A DNA stretch of 44,800 nt from Chelativorans sp. Marseille-P2723 (GCF_902809845.1 NZ_CADDWI010000012.1:20001-64800), one strand, 5' to 3'; numbered from the stretch's first letter, positions 1 through 9,664 are shown. Numbers and translations are program-made. Notes: a model not told the origin generated them from the letters alone.

Positions 1-902
1 GCTACGTGCGCGCCCAGGCGGCGGAAATCGGTCCCGAGCTTCTCGCCATGTTCGAGGATGAGCCGGTACGGCAGACGGCGCGCGCCGATTTGCCCCGCAC
101 CTATGACGGCATCTATAATGCGGCTTATTCCTATGGCCTTACGCGGTCGATGACACAGCAGCTCATCCGCCTGCTGGCTGCCGATGTGGATTACCAGTCC
201 CGGGTCTCGCCGACCGATCAGCTCGAGGTCTTCTTCTCGCAGCCCAATGAAGACGGCAGCGCCTCGGAGTCCTCCGAGATCCTGTATGTGTCAGCAAGCT
301 TCGGCGGCGAGAAGCGCACCTACTACCGATTCGGGCTTCCGGACGACACCATTGACTATTTCGATTCGGAAGGGCGCAGCGCGCGGCCCTTCCTGTTGCG
401 CAATCCCGTCCCGAACGGGCGCTTTACCTCCGGTTTCGGCATGCGCCGCCACCCGATACTTGGCTATTCCCGCATGCATACCGGTGTCGACTGGGCTGCG
501 CCGCGCGGCACGCCAATCATTGCCTCGGGTGACGGCGTAGTGGAAAGTGCCGGTTGGGCGGCCGGCTACGGGCGCCAGACGATCATTCGCCACGCGAATG
601 GGTACCGCACCTCCTATAATCACCAGAGCGGCATCGCCAAAGGCGTCGTGCCAGGCGCAAATATTCGCCAGGGTCAGGTCATCGGCTATGTGGGTTCAAC
701 CGGACAATCCACCGGCAATCATCTGCATTACGAGCTGATCGTAAACGGGCGAAAGGTCGACCCGATGCGCGTACGGCTTCCCAACAGCCGGGAACTGAAG
801 GACGAGGTCCTTGAAGCTTTCCTGCGCGAAAAGGAGCGGATTGACGACCTCCTTAAGGACTCCTTCACCAACCCGGTTTCCGTTGCCCGTGTGACGCGGT
901 AA
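1..902 (+). CDS. M23 family metallopeptidase (LytM-type murein endopeptidase), 5'-truncated by the window edge
   Basis: This is the C-terminal part of a zinc-dependent peptidoglycan endopeptidase. The reading frame is open from base 3 at the left edge, so the GTG at 6 is probably internal and the N-terminus lies outside. Counting from that codon, the M23/LytM motifs are H158-x3-D162 (in RMHTGVDW) and H239-L-H241 (in GNHLHYELI), which together provide the zinc ligands and catalytic histidine of the family. The roughly 120 residues before the domain fit the long N-terminal region usual for alphaproteobacterial membrane-anchored M23 proteins. Such enzymes cut stem-peptide cross-links in the periplasm during growth or division. 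The gene converges on an L,D-transpeptidase gene 35 bp away, another wall enzyme. Family assignment is firm; the exact substrate bond is unknown. Confidence 0.9.
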   Translation, partial: YVRAQAAEIGPELLAMFEDEPVRQTARADLPRTYDGIYNAAYSYGLTRSMTQQLIRLLAADVDYQSRVSPTDQLEVFFSQPNEDGSASESSEILYVSASFGGEKRTYYRFGLPDDTIDYFDSEGRSARPFLLRNPVPNGRFTSGFGMRRHPILGYSRMHTGVDWAAPRGTPIIASGDGVVESAGWAAGYGRQTIIRHANGYRTSYNHQSGIAKGVVPGANIRQGQVIGYVGSTGQSTGNHLHYELIVNGRKVDPMRVRLPNSRELKDEVLEAFLREKERIDDLLKDSFTNPVSVARVTR

Positions 903-937
903 GCTGAAGGCTAGAAAGAACGGTAGAGCCGGAGCGG

Positions 938-2449
938 TTACTCCACGAACTCCACCGTTACGCTTGGCTTGACCCGTTTTGCAAGCTCCTCGGCATCCCA
1001 GTTAGTCAGCCGCACACAACCGTTCGAGTAAGTCTTTCCGATCTGGGAAGGCTCCGGCGTTCCATGAATTCCATAGGTCGGCTTGGAAAGAGCAATCCAC
1101 ACGCTGCCGACAGGCCCGTTGGGACCCGGGGGAATCGTCAGAACCCGATCATTATCGCCCTGCTTGAAGTTCTTGTTCGGATCATAGGTATAGTTCGGAT
1201 TGAAGGCGACGCGTGTCACCTCATGAGTACCTGACGGGGAAGGCGTATTCACAGAGCCGATCGTTGCGGGGTAGGCCGCGAGCAGCCGCCCCCCTTCATC
1301 ATAGGCACGAACCTGTTTGCGGCTCTTGTCAGCGACAATACGAGCGACCGGCGTTTCGTCCGGCTTGCCCGGATTGGCGACCCGGATGATCGTACCGGGC
1401 CGGTTGAAATTCAGGCCGCGGTTGAGATCCAAAAGATACTTCTCGTCCATATGGAAGCGCTCGGCCAGCATCTCGCTTACACGCGTAAAGCTCAGCCGCT
1501 CCAGCTTGGCCTTTTCCCCATAGTCCTCCGGCACCGACGCGACGTAAGGTCCGGCAACATCTTCCGGCGTAATCGTATACTCCTTGAAGGCAGGGCCGCC
1601 CGTCCTCTCCAACTCCGCCTCTATCCACGCCTTGTCATAGGTCCGAAGCCGTTGGCCGGCGATCTCGCGATAAGCATCAATTGCCTTGTTCACATTGTCG
1701 CCGATCCGTCCGTCGATCACGCCCGGCGAGGCGCCCACCCGGTCGAGCAAGACCTGGAAAGCGGCAACGTCTTCGCTGGCGCCCCTTGCACTGGGCACCG
1801 ATATGCCGTCATTGCGAGGCGTTAGCGGCTCCATTTCCCGCGGCTCCCTTATCCCTTCCTCTCCGGGAGGCACGGACGCAAAACTATCGTGTTCGGATGG
1901 AGGGGGAAGCGGTGCCCGGCTTACGCCATAATCGTCGGAGAACCCGCCATAATCAGGCTGCTCCCGCGCAAGCCCGTCATAATCATATTCGTCATATTCC
2001 TCATAAGGATCGAGCGGAGCATCGTAACGGTCCCTTGGTCCAACGAAACGCTCGCTACCGCCGCCCCGTCCGCCTCTAATGGCGGCTTCACGGTCGCGAT
2101 GAAACCTCTCCAGGTCCCGCGGGTCGGTAAAATCGTAGGAGCGAGCGCGGCTCCGCCATTCAATTTCAGGGACCGGAGGTGGTGGCGGCGGCTGCAGTGC
2201 CGGGGCACGTATTTCGACTACCCGGCCGGTGCGGGGATCAACGATGATCTCCCGGCCATATTGATCGATATAGACGTCGAAGTCATAGGTCTGTGCAAGG
2301 TGCACCTGCCCGGCAACTGGCCCGGCTGGCTGGCCGCCCGCCGGTTCATCCACATTCCCCACCGCCGCTGCAAACGCCTGCGGTGCTAAAAGAAGTCCGG
2401 ACAGAAATACCAGCGGATGTCTTTTCAAAACTGGGCTCCCCGCGAACAA
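938..2449 (-). CDS. L,D-transpeptidase (YkuD domain) with long N-terminal region
   Basis: The 503-aa product looks like a periplasmic peptidoglycan cross-linking enzyme. It begins with a signal-peptide-like stretch (KRHPLVFLSGLLLAPQAFA). A low-complexity Pro/Asp/Tyr/Arg-rich linker follows, then a putative peptidoglycan-binding segment near residues 230-270 (FQVLLDR...GVIDGRIGDN), a LysM-like region near 325-355, and a C-terminal YkuD catalytic domain. The catalytic motif is H462-G-T followed by S-N-G-C478-V-R-L. The usual motif is SHGC, so the residue two before the nucleophilic cysteine is Asn here, not His. Such enzymes form 3-3 cross-links or attach lipoproteins; which applies cannot be told from sequence. 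The gene lies downstream of clpB on the same strand, but a strong terminator separates them. Confidence 0.9.
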   Translation of the reverse strand: MFAGSPVLKRHPLVFLSGLLLAPQAFAAAVGNVDEPAGGQPAGPVAGQVHLAQTYDFDVYIDQYGREIIVDPRTGRVVEIRAPALQPPPPPPVPEIEWRSRARSYDFTDPRDLERFHRDREAAIRGGRGGGSERFVGPRDRYDAPLDPYEEYDEYDYDGLAREQPDYGGFSDDYGVSRAPLPPPSEHDSFASVPPGEEGIREPREMEPLTPRNDGISVPSARGASEDVAAFQVLLDRVGASPGVIDGRIGDNVNKAIDAYREIAGQRLRTYDKAWIEAELERTGGPAFKEYTITPEDVAGPYVASVPEDYGEKAKLERLSFTRVSEMLAERFHMDEKYLLDLNRGLNFNRPGTIIRVANPGKPDETPVARIVADKSRKQVRAYDEGGRLLAAYPATIGSVNTPSPSGTHEVTRVAFNPNYTYDPNKNFKQGDNDRVLTIPPGPNGPVGSVWIALSKPTYGIHGTPEPSQIGKTYSNGCVRLTNWDAEELAKRVKPSVTVEFVE

Positions 2450-2521
2450 GAAACGGCTGCGCCAGGCGATCCGCGCCTGCGCGCTATTTGAACATGGCCG
2501 CTAATACATGAACCTGGCATG

Positions 2522-2550
2522 AAAATGGCCGGAGGACACGCCTCCGGCCA
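2522..2550 (-). terminator. Rho-independent terminator of clpB
   Basis: A perfect 10-bp stem (2526-2535 with 2541-2550, five-base loop) is followed, reading leftward, by TTTTC. It lies 82 bp past the clpB stop codon and upstream of the L,D-transpeptidase gene, so the two genes are probably separate transcription units. Confidence 0.8.
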
Positions 2551-2631
2551 CGGAAAGAGCTGAAAGGAGAAAGGAGGAGCGCAGTTCTGTCGCGATCCTG
2601 AAACGCAAGCTCCACCTTCCGCTTCCATCGA

Positions 2632-5241
2632 TCAGGCGGCTTCTTCCACCGCAGCCTCGTCATTTCTACGCGGGCGGAAGATCAGCCGGTCGGACCCTGC
2701 GGTCACCTTTACCGTAGAGTTGTCAAAGATCTCACCCATCAGGATCTTCTCTGCCAGCGGGTCCTGCAACTCCTTCTGCATGACGCGCTTCAGGGGCCGA
2801 GCGCCATAGGCAGGATCGTAACCCTTCTCGGCCAGCCAGTTGATTGCCTCCTCGTCGAGATCGAGGACAATCTTGCGATCCTCCAGCAGCTGCTCAAGGC
2901 GCTTGAGCTGGATATGAACGATTTCGCCCATATCCTGCCGGCGCAGGCGCTGGAACAGAATGATCTCGTCCACGCGGTTCAGGAACTCCGGACGGAAAGA
3001 TGCCTGCACCACGGCCATCACCTCTCCGCGTACCTTCTCCACCTCCTCGCCATCGGCGAGATTGACAAGGTACTCGGCACCCAGATTCGAGGTCATGATG
3101 ATGAGCGTGTTGCGGAAGTCCACCGTGCGGCCCTGACCGTCAGTGAGCCTGCCGTCGTCGAGCACCTGAAGCAGCACGTTGAACACGTCCGTATGTGCCT
3201 TTTCGATCTCATCGAACAGGATCACCTGATAAGGCCTGCGGCGAACCGCCTCCGTGAGCACGCCGCCTTCCTCATAACCCACATAGCCAGGCGGCGCTCC
3301 TATAAGCCGTGCAACGGAGTGCTTTTCCATGAACTCGGACATGTCTATGCGCACCATCGCGTGCTCGTCATCGAACAGGAAGGCCGCTAGCGCCTTGGTC
3401 AGCTCCGTCTTGCCCACGCCGGTGGGACCAAGGAACATGAAGGAGCCGATGGGCCGGTTGGGGTCCTGAAGCCCGGCGCGTGCGCGGCGCACCGCCTTCG
3501 AGACGGCCTGTACCGCCTCGCCCTGGCCGACAACGCGCTTGGCGAGCTCGTCTTCCATGCGCAGCAGTTTCTCGCGTTCGCCTTCGAGCATCTTGTCCAC
3601 CGGGATGCCCGTCCAGCGGGAGACGATGTGGGCCACATGATCCGGCGTCACGGTCTCCTCGACCATGCTGCCGCCATCGGTGGTAGCTTCCGCCTCGGCC
3701 AGCTTCTTCTCCAGCTCCGGGATAACGCCATAAGCCAGTTCGCCAGCGCGCTGGAACTCGCCTTTACGTTGGGCGATGGCAAGCTCATTACGTGCCTCCT
3801 CAAGCTGACGCTTGAGATCCGCAGCAAGGCCGAGCTTGTCCTTCTCCGCCTTCCAGGCGCTGGTTAGTCGGGCAGACTCCTCTTCAAGATCGGCAAGCTC
3901 CTTCTCCAGCTTTTCCAGCCGGTCCTTGGAGGCTTCGTCCGTTTCTACACGCAGCGCTTCGCGCTCGATCTTGAGCTGCATGATGCGGCGGTCGACCTCA
4001 TCGAGTTCCTCCGGCTTGGAGTCGACCTGCATCCTCAGACGAGAAGCCGCTTCGTCGACAAGGTCAATGGCCTTATCTGGCAGAAAGCGATCGGTGATGT
4101 AGCGGTTCGACAAGTTCGCCGCCGCCACCAATGCCGAGTCGGAGACGCGCACCTTATGATGCTGCTCATACTTTTCCTTGAGCCCGCGCAGGATCGAAAT
4201 CGTATCCTCTACGGTCGGTTCATTCACATAAACGGGCTGGAAACGGCGGGCGAGCGCCGCATCCTTCTCCACATGCTTACGGTATTCGTCCAGCGTCGTG
4301 GCGCCAACGCAGTGGAGCTCGCCACGCGCAAGGGCAGGCTTGAGGAGGTTGGAGGCGTCCATTGCCCCTTCTGCCCTTCCTGCGCCTACCAGCGTGTGCA
4401 TCTCATCAATGAAGAGGATAACGCCGCCGGCGGCTGCCTGAATCTCGGAAAGCACCGCTTTAAGGCGCTCCTCAAACTCGCCGCGATATTTCGCGCCAGC
4501 AATCAGCGCGCCCATATCGAGCGCCATGAGCTCTTTGTCCTTGAGCGATTCGGGAACGTCGCCATTGACGATCCGCAGCGCCAGACCTTCGGCGATCGCC
4601 GTCTTGCCGACACCAGGCTCGCCGATCAGCACGGGATTGTTCTTGGTGCGGCGGGAGAGGACCTGGATCGTGCGGCGAATCTCGTCGTCACGGCCGATTA
4701 CCGGATCGAGTTTCCCCGCACGCGCGTCGGCGGTAAGATCGCGCGCATATTTCTTAAGGGCGTCATAGCTCTGCTCGGCGGTGGCAGAATCTGCGGTGCG
4801 CCCCTTTCGAAGCTCGTTAATTACCTGATTTAGCGCTGTGGCGGTCACACCCGCCTTTGTCAGGATTTCGGAAGTCTTGGCAGATTTTTCTACAACAAGC
4901 GCGGTCAACAGCCTCTCGACCGTTACGTAGCTGTCCCCGGCCTTCCTTGCGATTTCCTCCGCAGTAGCAAAAACCTTGGCGAGCGGCTGAGCCATGTAAA
5001 GCTGTCCGCTTCCACCCTCCACCCTGGGCAGCGCCTGCAAGATAGCCTCGACCCCCAGCTTTACATCATTCGGTCGGCCACCCGCACGCTCGATGAGCGA
5101 GGCGGCCAGTCCTTCATCATCATCCACGAGCACCTTCAAAATGTGCTCCGGCGTGAACTGCTGGTGATTTCTGGAAAGAGCAAGCGTCTGGGCGGACTGG
5201 ATGAAGCCGCGCACCCGCTCGGAATATTTCTCAATGTTCAT
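2632..5241 (-). CDS. clpB: ATP-dependent chaperone ClpB (protein disaggregase)
   Basis: ClpB is a cytosolic hexameric AAA+ machine that pulls polypeptides out of aggregates together with DnaK. The 869-aa length matches the family. Visible in order are the N-terminal Clp repeat domain (about 1-145), NBD1 with Walker A GEPGVGKT at 207-214, and the charged coiled-coil middle domain (about 410-530) that docks DnaK and distinguishes ClpB from ClpA/ClpC. NBD2 follows with Walker A GPTGVGKT near residue 607 and the pore-loop sequence GYVGYEEGG. The C-terminus ends in acidic residues and alanines. It is monocistronic: a heat-shock-type promoter lies about 90 bp upstream and an intrinsic terminator follows. 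Nothing in the sequence looks damaged. Confidence 0.98.
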   Translation of the reverse strand: MNIEKYSERVRGFIQSAQTLALSRNHQQFTPEHILKVLVDDDEGLAASLIERAGGRPNDVKLGVEAILQALPRVEGGSGQLYMAQPLAKVFATAEEIARKAGDSYVTVERLLTALVVEKSAKTSEILTKAGVTATALNQVINELRKGRTADSATAEQSYDALKKYARDLTADARAGKLDPVIGRDDEIRRTIQVLSRRTKNNPVLIGEPGVGKTAIAEGLALRIVNGDVPESLKDKELMALDMGALIAGAKYRGEFEERLKAVLSEIQAAAGGVILFIDEMHTLVGAGRAEGAMDASNLLKPALARGELHCVGATTLDEYRKHVEKDAALARRFQPVYVNEPTVEDTISILRGLKEKYEQHHKVRVSDSALVAAANLSNRYITDRFLPDKAIDLVDEAASRLRMQVDSKPEELDEVDRRIMQLKIEREALRVETDEASKDRLEKLEKELADLEEESARLTSAWKAEKDKLGLAADLKRQLEEARNELAIAQRKGEFQRAGELAYGVIPELEKKLAEAEATTDGGSMVEETVTPDHVAHIVSRWTGIPVDKMLEGEREKLLRMEDELAKRVVGQGEAVQAVSKAVRRARAGLQDPNRPIGSFMFLGPTGVGKTELTKALAAFLFDDEHAMVRIDMSEFMEKHSVARLIGAPPGYVGYEEGGVLTEAVRRRPYQVILFDEIEKAHTDVFNVLLQVLDDGRLTDGQGRTVDFRNTLIIMTSNLGAEYLVNLADGEEVEKVRGEVMAVVQASFRPEFLNRVDEIILFQRLRRQDMGEIVHIQLKRLEQLLEDRKIVLDLDEEAINWLAEKGYDPAYGARPLKRVMQKELQDPLAEKILMGEIFDNSTVKVTAGSDRLIFRPRRNDEAAVEEAA

Positions 5242-5332
5242 TACCGTGTCTCCATCTCCCTGCCGACCCGCTTTGCGGCATCGGGCAGGCTAATGTGACG
5301 GACCCCCAAGACGGCAGGTACCGATGACACAG

Positions 5333-5361
5333 ATATGGGAGCAGTTTGGCAAACCAGCAAG
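5333..5361 (-). promoter_or_regulatory. Putative sigma-32 (RpoH) promoter of clpB
   Basis: Read on the minus strand: CTTGCTG (5361-5355), a 14-bp spacer, then TCCCATAT (5340-5333). The heat-shock sigma factor consensus is CTTGAAA, 11-16 bp, CCCCATnT, so the -10 box matches at all but one defined position and the -35 keeps the diagnostic CTTG. The implied start near 5326 leaves an 85-nt leader before the clpB ATG. clpB is a classical RpoH target. Confidence 0.62.
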
Positions 5362-5412
5362 GTCAAAGCGGAAGAAAAAAAGATGCACGCACGAAAAAGG
5401 AAAAGGCTATTT

Positions 5413-6219
5413 TCACCCGCCATAAGACAGGAATCGGCGAGTTTCCCCGGTAGCGTCGGAAGCCCTCCGGCTGGCTGCGGCGCGGGGTGTCACTCCAGCC
5501 GCACCTTGCGGCGCCAACGCTGGCACAAGGACTCGCCGGAAGCGGCGCGCCATAGCCGGGATGCCCTGGTGCAGCCGTTTTTCCGCCTCCACTACGAGTA
5601 CGCCTGCAAAGAGCGGCCAGAAGCGCCGCCCTGCCCGCTCCAACACCTTGTGCAACCGCATGACCCAGCGGCGCCTCGCAGGCGGGAAGTGCAGCGAATC
5701 GGCCCATGCCCCCGGCGTGAAATTCGCCTCCCGTAACAGATCGACAAGCTGGGCACGTGAATAGGGCCTGCCCGTGCCGAATGGGGTGTGCTCGAAACGA
5801 GCCCACAAGCCGCGCCGGTTGGGAACGACGATGACAAGGCGGCCGCCCGGCGCCAGCACCCTCCAGAGCTCCAGAAGCATCTGCTCCGGATTTTCCGCAT
5901 GCTCCAGCGCATGCACGAGCAGAATCCGGTCCAGCGCGGCATCGGGCAAGGGCAATTCTTCCTCAAAGACGAGCACTGTAGAAGAAGGCCGCCCCGAGGG
6001 CCAGCACACGGCTCCCTGGCGTGCTGGCATCATGGCGAATGCCCGCTCGGCGTCCGGCCCGAAACGGTCCAGCCAGGGCAAGGCATAGCCGAGCCCCATA
6101 AGGCGCTCTTCCGGCAGCTTGTTCCAGATGGAGGATAGAGCCATGGCGATCGAACGCTCCGCAAGCCTGCCGAGCAATGTCGCGTAGAAAGTCTTGAGAT
6201 CGACGATATCGGAATTCAT
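5413..6219 (-). CDS. Class I SAM-dependent methyltransferase (Methyltransf_11 type)
   Basis: The protein is about 268 aa with a Rossmann-like methyltransferase core. Features include DRILLVHALEHAENPEQML and ELWRVLAPGGRLVIVVPNR, which are the motif II/III regions of the ubiE/Methyltransf_11 superfamily. The glycine-rich motif I seems weak: where GxGxG is expected the protein reads LPWLDRFGP. The substrate is unknown. I chose the ATG at 6219; an in-frame ATG at 6282 would extend the protein into the start region of the divergent gloB gene and adds unconserved-looking sequence. From memory, this gene is often divergent from gloB in Rhizobiales, but that does not reveal its substrate. Confidence 0.8.
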   Translation of the reverse strand: MNSDIVDLKTFYATLLGRLAERSIAMALSSIWNKLPEERLMGLGYALPWLDRFGPDAERAFAMMPARQGAVCWPSGRPSSTVLVFEEELPLPDAALDRILLVHALEHAENPEQMLLELWRVLAPGGRLVIVVPNRRGLWARFEHTPFGTGRPYSRAQLVDLLREANFTPGAWADSLHFPPARRRWVMRLHKVLERAGRRFWPLFAGVLVVEAEKRLHQGIPAMARRFRRVLVPALAPQGAAGVTPRAAASRRASDATGETRRFLSYGG

Positions 6220-6319
6220 ATGACGAACGGTAAGCGCCGATCGTGTCTCCCGCAAGTCGCCCTTGGCGGGTGACAAAACCACTCGTCCGCCCTATCGTTC
6301 TGCCACAATGGAGGTTCCC

Positions 6320-7087
6320 ATGACGCTTGAAATTGAACAGTTCATGTGCCGCAGCGACAATTTCGGCATTCTAGCACGGGATAGGGAGACAGGCGCAACG
6401 GCGCTGATCGATGCGCCGGAAGAGCACACCATTCTGGAGGCAATAGAGCGAACGGGCTGGACGCCTTCACTGCTTTTGATCACGCATCACCATGTGGACC
6501 ATGTGGAAGCCAACCTGGCGCTGAAGGAACGCTTCGGACTGACGATCTATGGGCCAGCAAAGGAAGCGGACAAGATTCCCGGCATCGACTGGCAACTGAA
6601 GGAAGGCGATACGGTTACTGTCGGCGGGCAAGATGCACTGGTCATCGAGACGCCGGGCCACACGGCAGGCCACATCTCATACCATTTTGCCAAGGCGGGC
6701 ATTGCGTTTACTGCCGACACGCTCTTCGCGCTCGGATGCGGCAGGCTTCTAGAATGCGAGCCGGCCGCCATGTTGGAATCGCTGAAGAAAATCGCAGCGC
6801 TTCCACCAGAGACCACCATCTATTGTGGCCACGAATATACCGAATCAAACGCCCAATTCGCGCTCTCCGTCGACCCGGAGAACGCCGCATTGAGGGAGAG
6901 AGCTAGGAAAATCGAGGCATTGCGGAGCGAAGGCAAGCCCACACTTCCAACCACGCTTGCCGAAGAGCTTGCAACAAACCCCTTCCTGCGCTGGCACGAT
7001 CCGGACATCCGCCGTAATCTCGGCATGGAAAATGCCCCCGATGTGGAGGTCTTCGCCGAGATCCGCAAACGCAAGGACACATTCTGA
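6320..7087 (+). CDS. gloB: Hydroxyacylglutathione hydrolase (glyoxalase II)
   Basis: Glyoxalase II hydrolyses S-D-lactoylglutathione to D-lactate and glutathione, the second step of methylglyoxal detoxification in the cytosol. The 255-aa protein has the metallo-beta-lactamase signature T-H56-H-H58-x-D60-H61, then the later metal ligands in ETPGHTAGH, FTADTLFALGCGR and YCGHEYT. The C-terminal HAGH domain, which binds glutathione, ends in RNLGMENAPDVEVFAEIRKRKD. The ATG at 6320 is chosen because GGAGG (6310-6314) stands five bases before it; the open frame reaches back to 6263 without such a site. The stop codon abuts the stop of the convergent permease gene with no base between them. Confidence 0.95.
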   Translation: MTLEIEQFMCRSDNFGILARDRETGATALIDAPEEHTILEAIERTGWTPSLLLITHHHVDHVEANLALKERFGLTIYGPAKEADKIPGIDWQLKEGDTVTVGGQDALVIETPGHTAGHISYHFAKAGIAFTADTLFALGCGRLLECEPAAMLESLKKIAALPPETTIYCGHEYTESNAQFALSVDPENAALRERARKIEALRSEGKPTLPTTLAEELATNPFLRWHDPDIRRNLGMENAPDVEVFAEIRKRKDTF

Positions 7088-7981
7088 TCAGGCAGTATCG
7101 CCAGCCGGAGCTGCGCGCCGCCCGAGCATGCCTGTGGCTGCAAGAACGGCACCGCCGGTGATGAGAAGACACGCGATCAGGATAATTGCCGTCGGCTCCG
7201 CCGCGCCGGCGGCGATCAGAATCAGAGTGGACAATAAAGGTGCGGCATAACTGGAAGCCCCAAGCACCTGAATGTTCCCACGCTTTACCCCATAGTCCCA
7301 GACATAGAAGGCCGCCCCGACAGGAAGCAGGCCAAGCCCCGCCACTGCCAGCCACTCCCCCAGACCGGATGGCCACACCGTTTCTTCCAGCAGCAGATGA
7401 CACAGGGCCGATAAAATGGAAGTGGCAGCACAGAACCACGTGACCATTCCTGTCGGCACATCCATGAAGCGGCGCGACAGGAGCGAGTAGCCGGACCAGC
7501 ATAGCGCACAGGTGGCGGCCGCGGCGTAGCCGAGCCCGTATTGTTTTTCAAAGGTGAAGCCTTGCCCCTTCGTGAGGATGAGGAAAGTGCCGGCCAGCCC
7601 CAGAACGGCGCCGGCAACATGATGCCATCCTATCCGTTCGCCCGGCATCAATGCAGAACCCAGAACAATCAGGAGTGGCCAGAGATAGGCAATCAGGCTT
7701 GCCTCCACCGCAGGCGCATTGCGAAGTGCCGTGAAGTAGAGAAAGTGATAGCCGAAGAGCCCGCCAATGCCAACGAGCCAGACCGGCAGCGGCACCGGAA
7801 AGCGTGCGCGCAGGGCAGGTACTTTGAGCTGTGCGAAGATCCCTACGACGGTTCCAACCGCAAAGGTCATTGCAGAAAGCTGGAAGGGAGGAACCATGCC
7901 GGAGGCGGCTGTGAACAGCGCAAGTAACGCCCACATCACGACGGCCGAAAAACCGATCAAGGTGGCCCGCGCCAATTTCAT
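7088..7981 (-). CDS. DMT-superfamily permease (EamA domains; YddG-like)
   Basis: The 297-aa integral inner-membrane protein has about ten hydrophobic segments arranged as two EamA repeats, the layout of drug/metabolite transporters. The N-terminus (ATLIGFSAVVMWALLALFTA) and overall pattern resemble the YddG aromatic amino-acid exporter group. Substrate prediction inside this superfamily is unreliable, so only export of a small metabolite is suggested. A GGGGAGG sequence directly abuts the ATG. The gene sits 15 bp downstream of the DUF3108 gene on the same strand, so the two are probably co-transcribed. It ends back to back with gloB. Confidence 0.85.
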   Translation of the reverse strand: MKLARATLIGFSAVVMWALLALFTAASGMVPPFQLSAMTFAVGTVVGIFAQLKVPALRARFPVPLPVWLVGIGGLFGYHFLYFTALRNAPAVEASLIAYLWPLLIVLGSALMPGERIGWHHVAGAVLGLAGTFLILTKGQGFTFEKQYGLGYAAAATCALCWSGYSLLSRRFMDVPTGMVTWFCAATSILSALCHLLLEETVWPSGLGEWLAVAGLGLLPVGAAFYVWDYGVKRGNIQVLGASSYAAPLLSTLILIAAGAAEPTAIILIACLLITGGAVLAATGMLGRRAAPAGDTA

Positions 7982-7996
7982 CCTCCCCTACCCCGA

Positions 7997-8791
7997 CTAC
8001 ATGGATCGTGCCTTGATGTGCACCGTTCCGACCTTGGTGGCAATGGTAGCCTCGACGGGGGAGTAGATACCGCCGCCGGCCACGGGTTGGAAGCCAATGC
8101 GGATATCGCCGCGGTCGCGCAGGAATCTTATAGTGGAGTGGTTCTTGCGGTAGCCGGCGACCGGTACGAAACGAGCACGGCAAGTAATGGTGGCGCCGGC
8201 GAAGCTTTCACTGCCTGCTGCTGGCTGTAGCACGATGTCCGCGCGGGTCTCGCCATCGTAGACCCTGACGGTCCGGTTGCAGACCCTTTCCGGATCGGAG
8301 GCAGGCAGCATCAGGGCCGAAAGCGGGTCAACGACACCGGAAAGATGGCGCTGTCCAAGTGGAACCCAATCCGACCCGCGTTTTTTGAGTTCGGGCCGGT
8401 TTACCGTCTCCGCCACCCTGTCGCGGGCAAAGCGTATCTCGGTCATCTGCTTCTTCCGCCCGCTGCGATAGTCAAGCGTGTAACGCTCCGGTCGGCTTGC
8501 GCCACGACCGAATCGGCCCATAACGGTCACGGTTCCATCGGTACGGTCAAAGATGCGGGCGATGCCGGCGCTGGAAAAGCGGCCCGACACTGCAAAACCC
8601 TGGCCCTCGAACCGGCTTTCAAAAATCGCCCGGCCAACGGGTAGCCCGTAAAGAGAGATGTCGTAACGGGTCTGGTAGGATTGTGTCGCTGCGGAGAGCG
8701 GAGAGACTGCGGCCGCGAGCAGGACGACCGCCAGCGCGCCACGCAATGCCGCTCCGCGCGTTCGCAAGGGCGTATAAAGGTTACTTTGCAT
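7997..8791 (-). CDS. DUF3108 domain protein, probably exported
   Basis: The 264-aa product begins with a twin-arginine-containing basic start and a hydrophobic stretch (LRGALAVVLLAAAVSPLSAATQ) typical of a Sec signal peptide. A DUF3108-like beta-rich region follows (YDISLYGLPVGRAIFESRFEGQGFAVSGRFSSAG). Family members are periplasmic or outer-membrane-associated proteins of unknown function. I chose the ATG at 8789-8791, preceded by GGAAAG; an in-frame start at 8953 adds 54 residues that do not look like a signal sequence. The gene is followed 15 bp later by the DMT permease gene, suggesting a two-gene operon. No specific function can be assigned. Confidence 0.8.
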   Translation of the reverse strand: MQSNLYTPLRTRGAALRGALAVVLLAAAVSPLSAATQSYQTRYDISLYGLPVGRAIFESRFEGQGFAVSGRFSSAGIARIFDRTDGTVTVMGRFGRGASRPERYTLDYRSGRKKQMTEIRFARDRVAETVNRPELKKRGSDWVPLGQRHLSGVVDPLSALMLPASDPERVCNRTVRVYDGETRADIVLQPAAGSESFAGATITCRARFVPVAGYRKNHSTIRFLRDRGDIRIGFQPVAGGGIYSPVEATIATKVGTVHIKARSM

Positions 8792-9543
8792 CGTTCTTTC
8801 CGGATGCGCATTCCGGTTTTCGGGCCAGCGCCATAGGATGCGCACTACCGGCCTCCAATTCATGCGGCACGGGCCGCTTGCATCCCTTCCATTCAGGCAA
8901 AGACGGTAAAATGAGGCGGATGTAAGGAAGCGCAGTTTTGCAGGCACAACCAATCAGGTTCATACCGTTGTGAGACGGTTGAACGAAGGAAAGGCTCTCC
9001 GAAGCTCGGATTGTTAAAGCTGGAGACAGGAAGGACAACCTTATGTCACGTATTCTGCCGGCCAGACCACGTTATCAGAAGCGGCGGCGTCACGTCGGGC
9101 GGCGAAAGCTCTCCTGCAAAGCAGCTTGGCGTGGAGCCTTGATGCGGCGCTGACGCCATGCGAACGGCCACGGCTGATGGCAGACCGGGTTGCGCATGCC
9201 GCGGGCGCTAGCTGCGCCAGACCTTATCGCTGCGAAAAGCGCCCAAACCGCGCTCGTGCCGGCCCCGCCAGCTCTGCATCCGCCGCCGGCCGCCGATTTC
9301 GTCGAGGGGGCCGGGCGGCTGCGTTTCCGATGTGGAGCGCCTGACAAGCTATCAAGTACGTCACCACTACGGCCCGGCCGCGCGCTGGAGCGTTGCGAAG
9401 GCGGCAACCTATCCACGACAGCTTCAGCAACCACCACCCGCCCCTATGGCGCCCTTGCACGACTCATCCCCGTCAAGTACCTCGATAAGCTCCGAACCAG
9501 TGAAGCCAACACGGTCTCATATGTCCTGAACCCGGACAACAAC
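8792..9543. other. Long stretch with no supportable gene (upstream of rpmB)
   Basis: About 750 bp without a convincing gene. Open frames exist on both strands (for example 9190-9657 plus and 9090-9437 minus), but their products are Ala/Pro/Arg/Ser-rich, resemble no family I recognise, and overlap each other. I see no tRNA or transposase trace. The left end presumably holds the promoter of the DUF3108-permease operon and the right end that of rpmB. Confidence 0.5.
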
Positions 9544-9572
9544 TTGACCGGATGCGGAAAAATCTCTATGGC
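9544..9572 (+). promoter_or_regulatory. Candidate housekeeping promoter of rpmB
   Basis: TTGACC (9544-9549), a 17-bp spacer, and TATGGC (9567-9572). The -35 box is near consensus; the -10 box is weak (first three bases match TATAAT). It would start transcription near 9579 and give a leader of about 85 nt holding two small hairpins (9575-9593 and 9611-9628). Confidence 0.35.
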
Positions 9573-9664
9573 AAGCCTCGATTTCCACGAGGCCGCAAGT
9601 ATGTCCGCGCGTCGCCAACTGGTGCGACAATGGAGTTCGGCCCGAAAGATAAGGTAGAAAAAAG

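Noticed and set aside
9190-9657. 155-codon open frame upstream of rpmB
   Set aside because: The product is Ala/Pro/Ser/Arg-rich with no recognisable domain. It overlaps a minus-strand frame of equal quality and covers the likely rpmB promoter.
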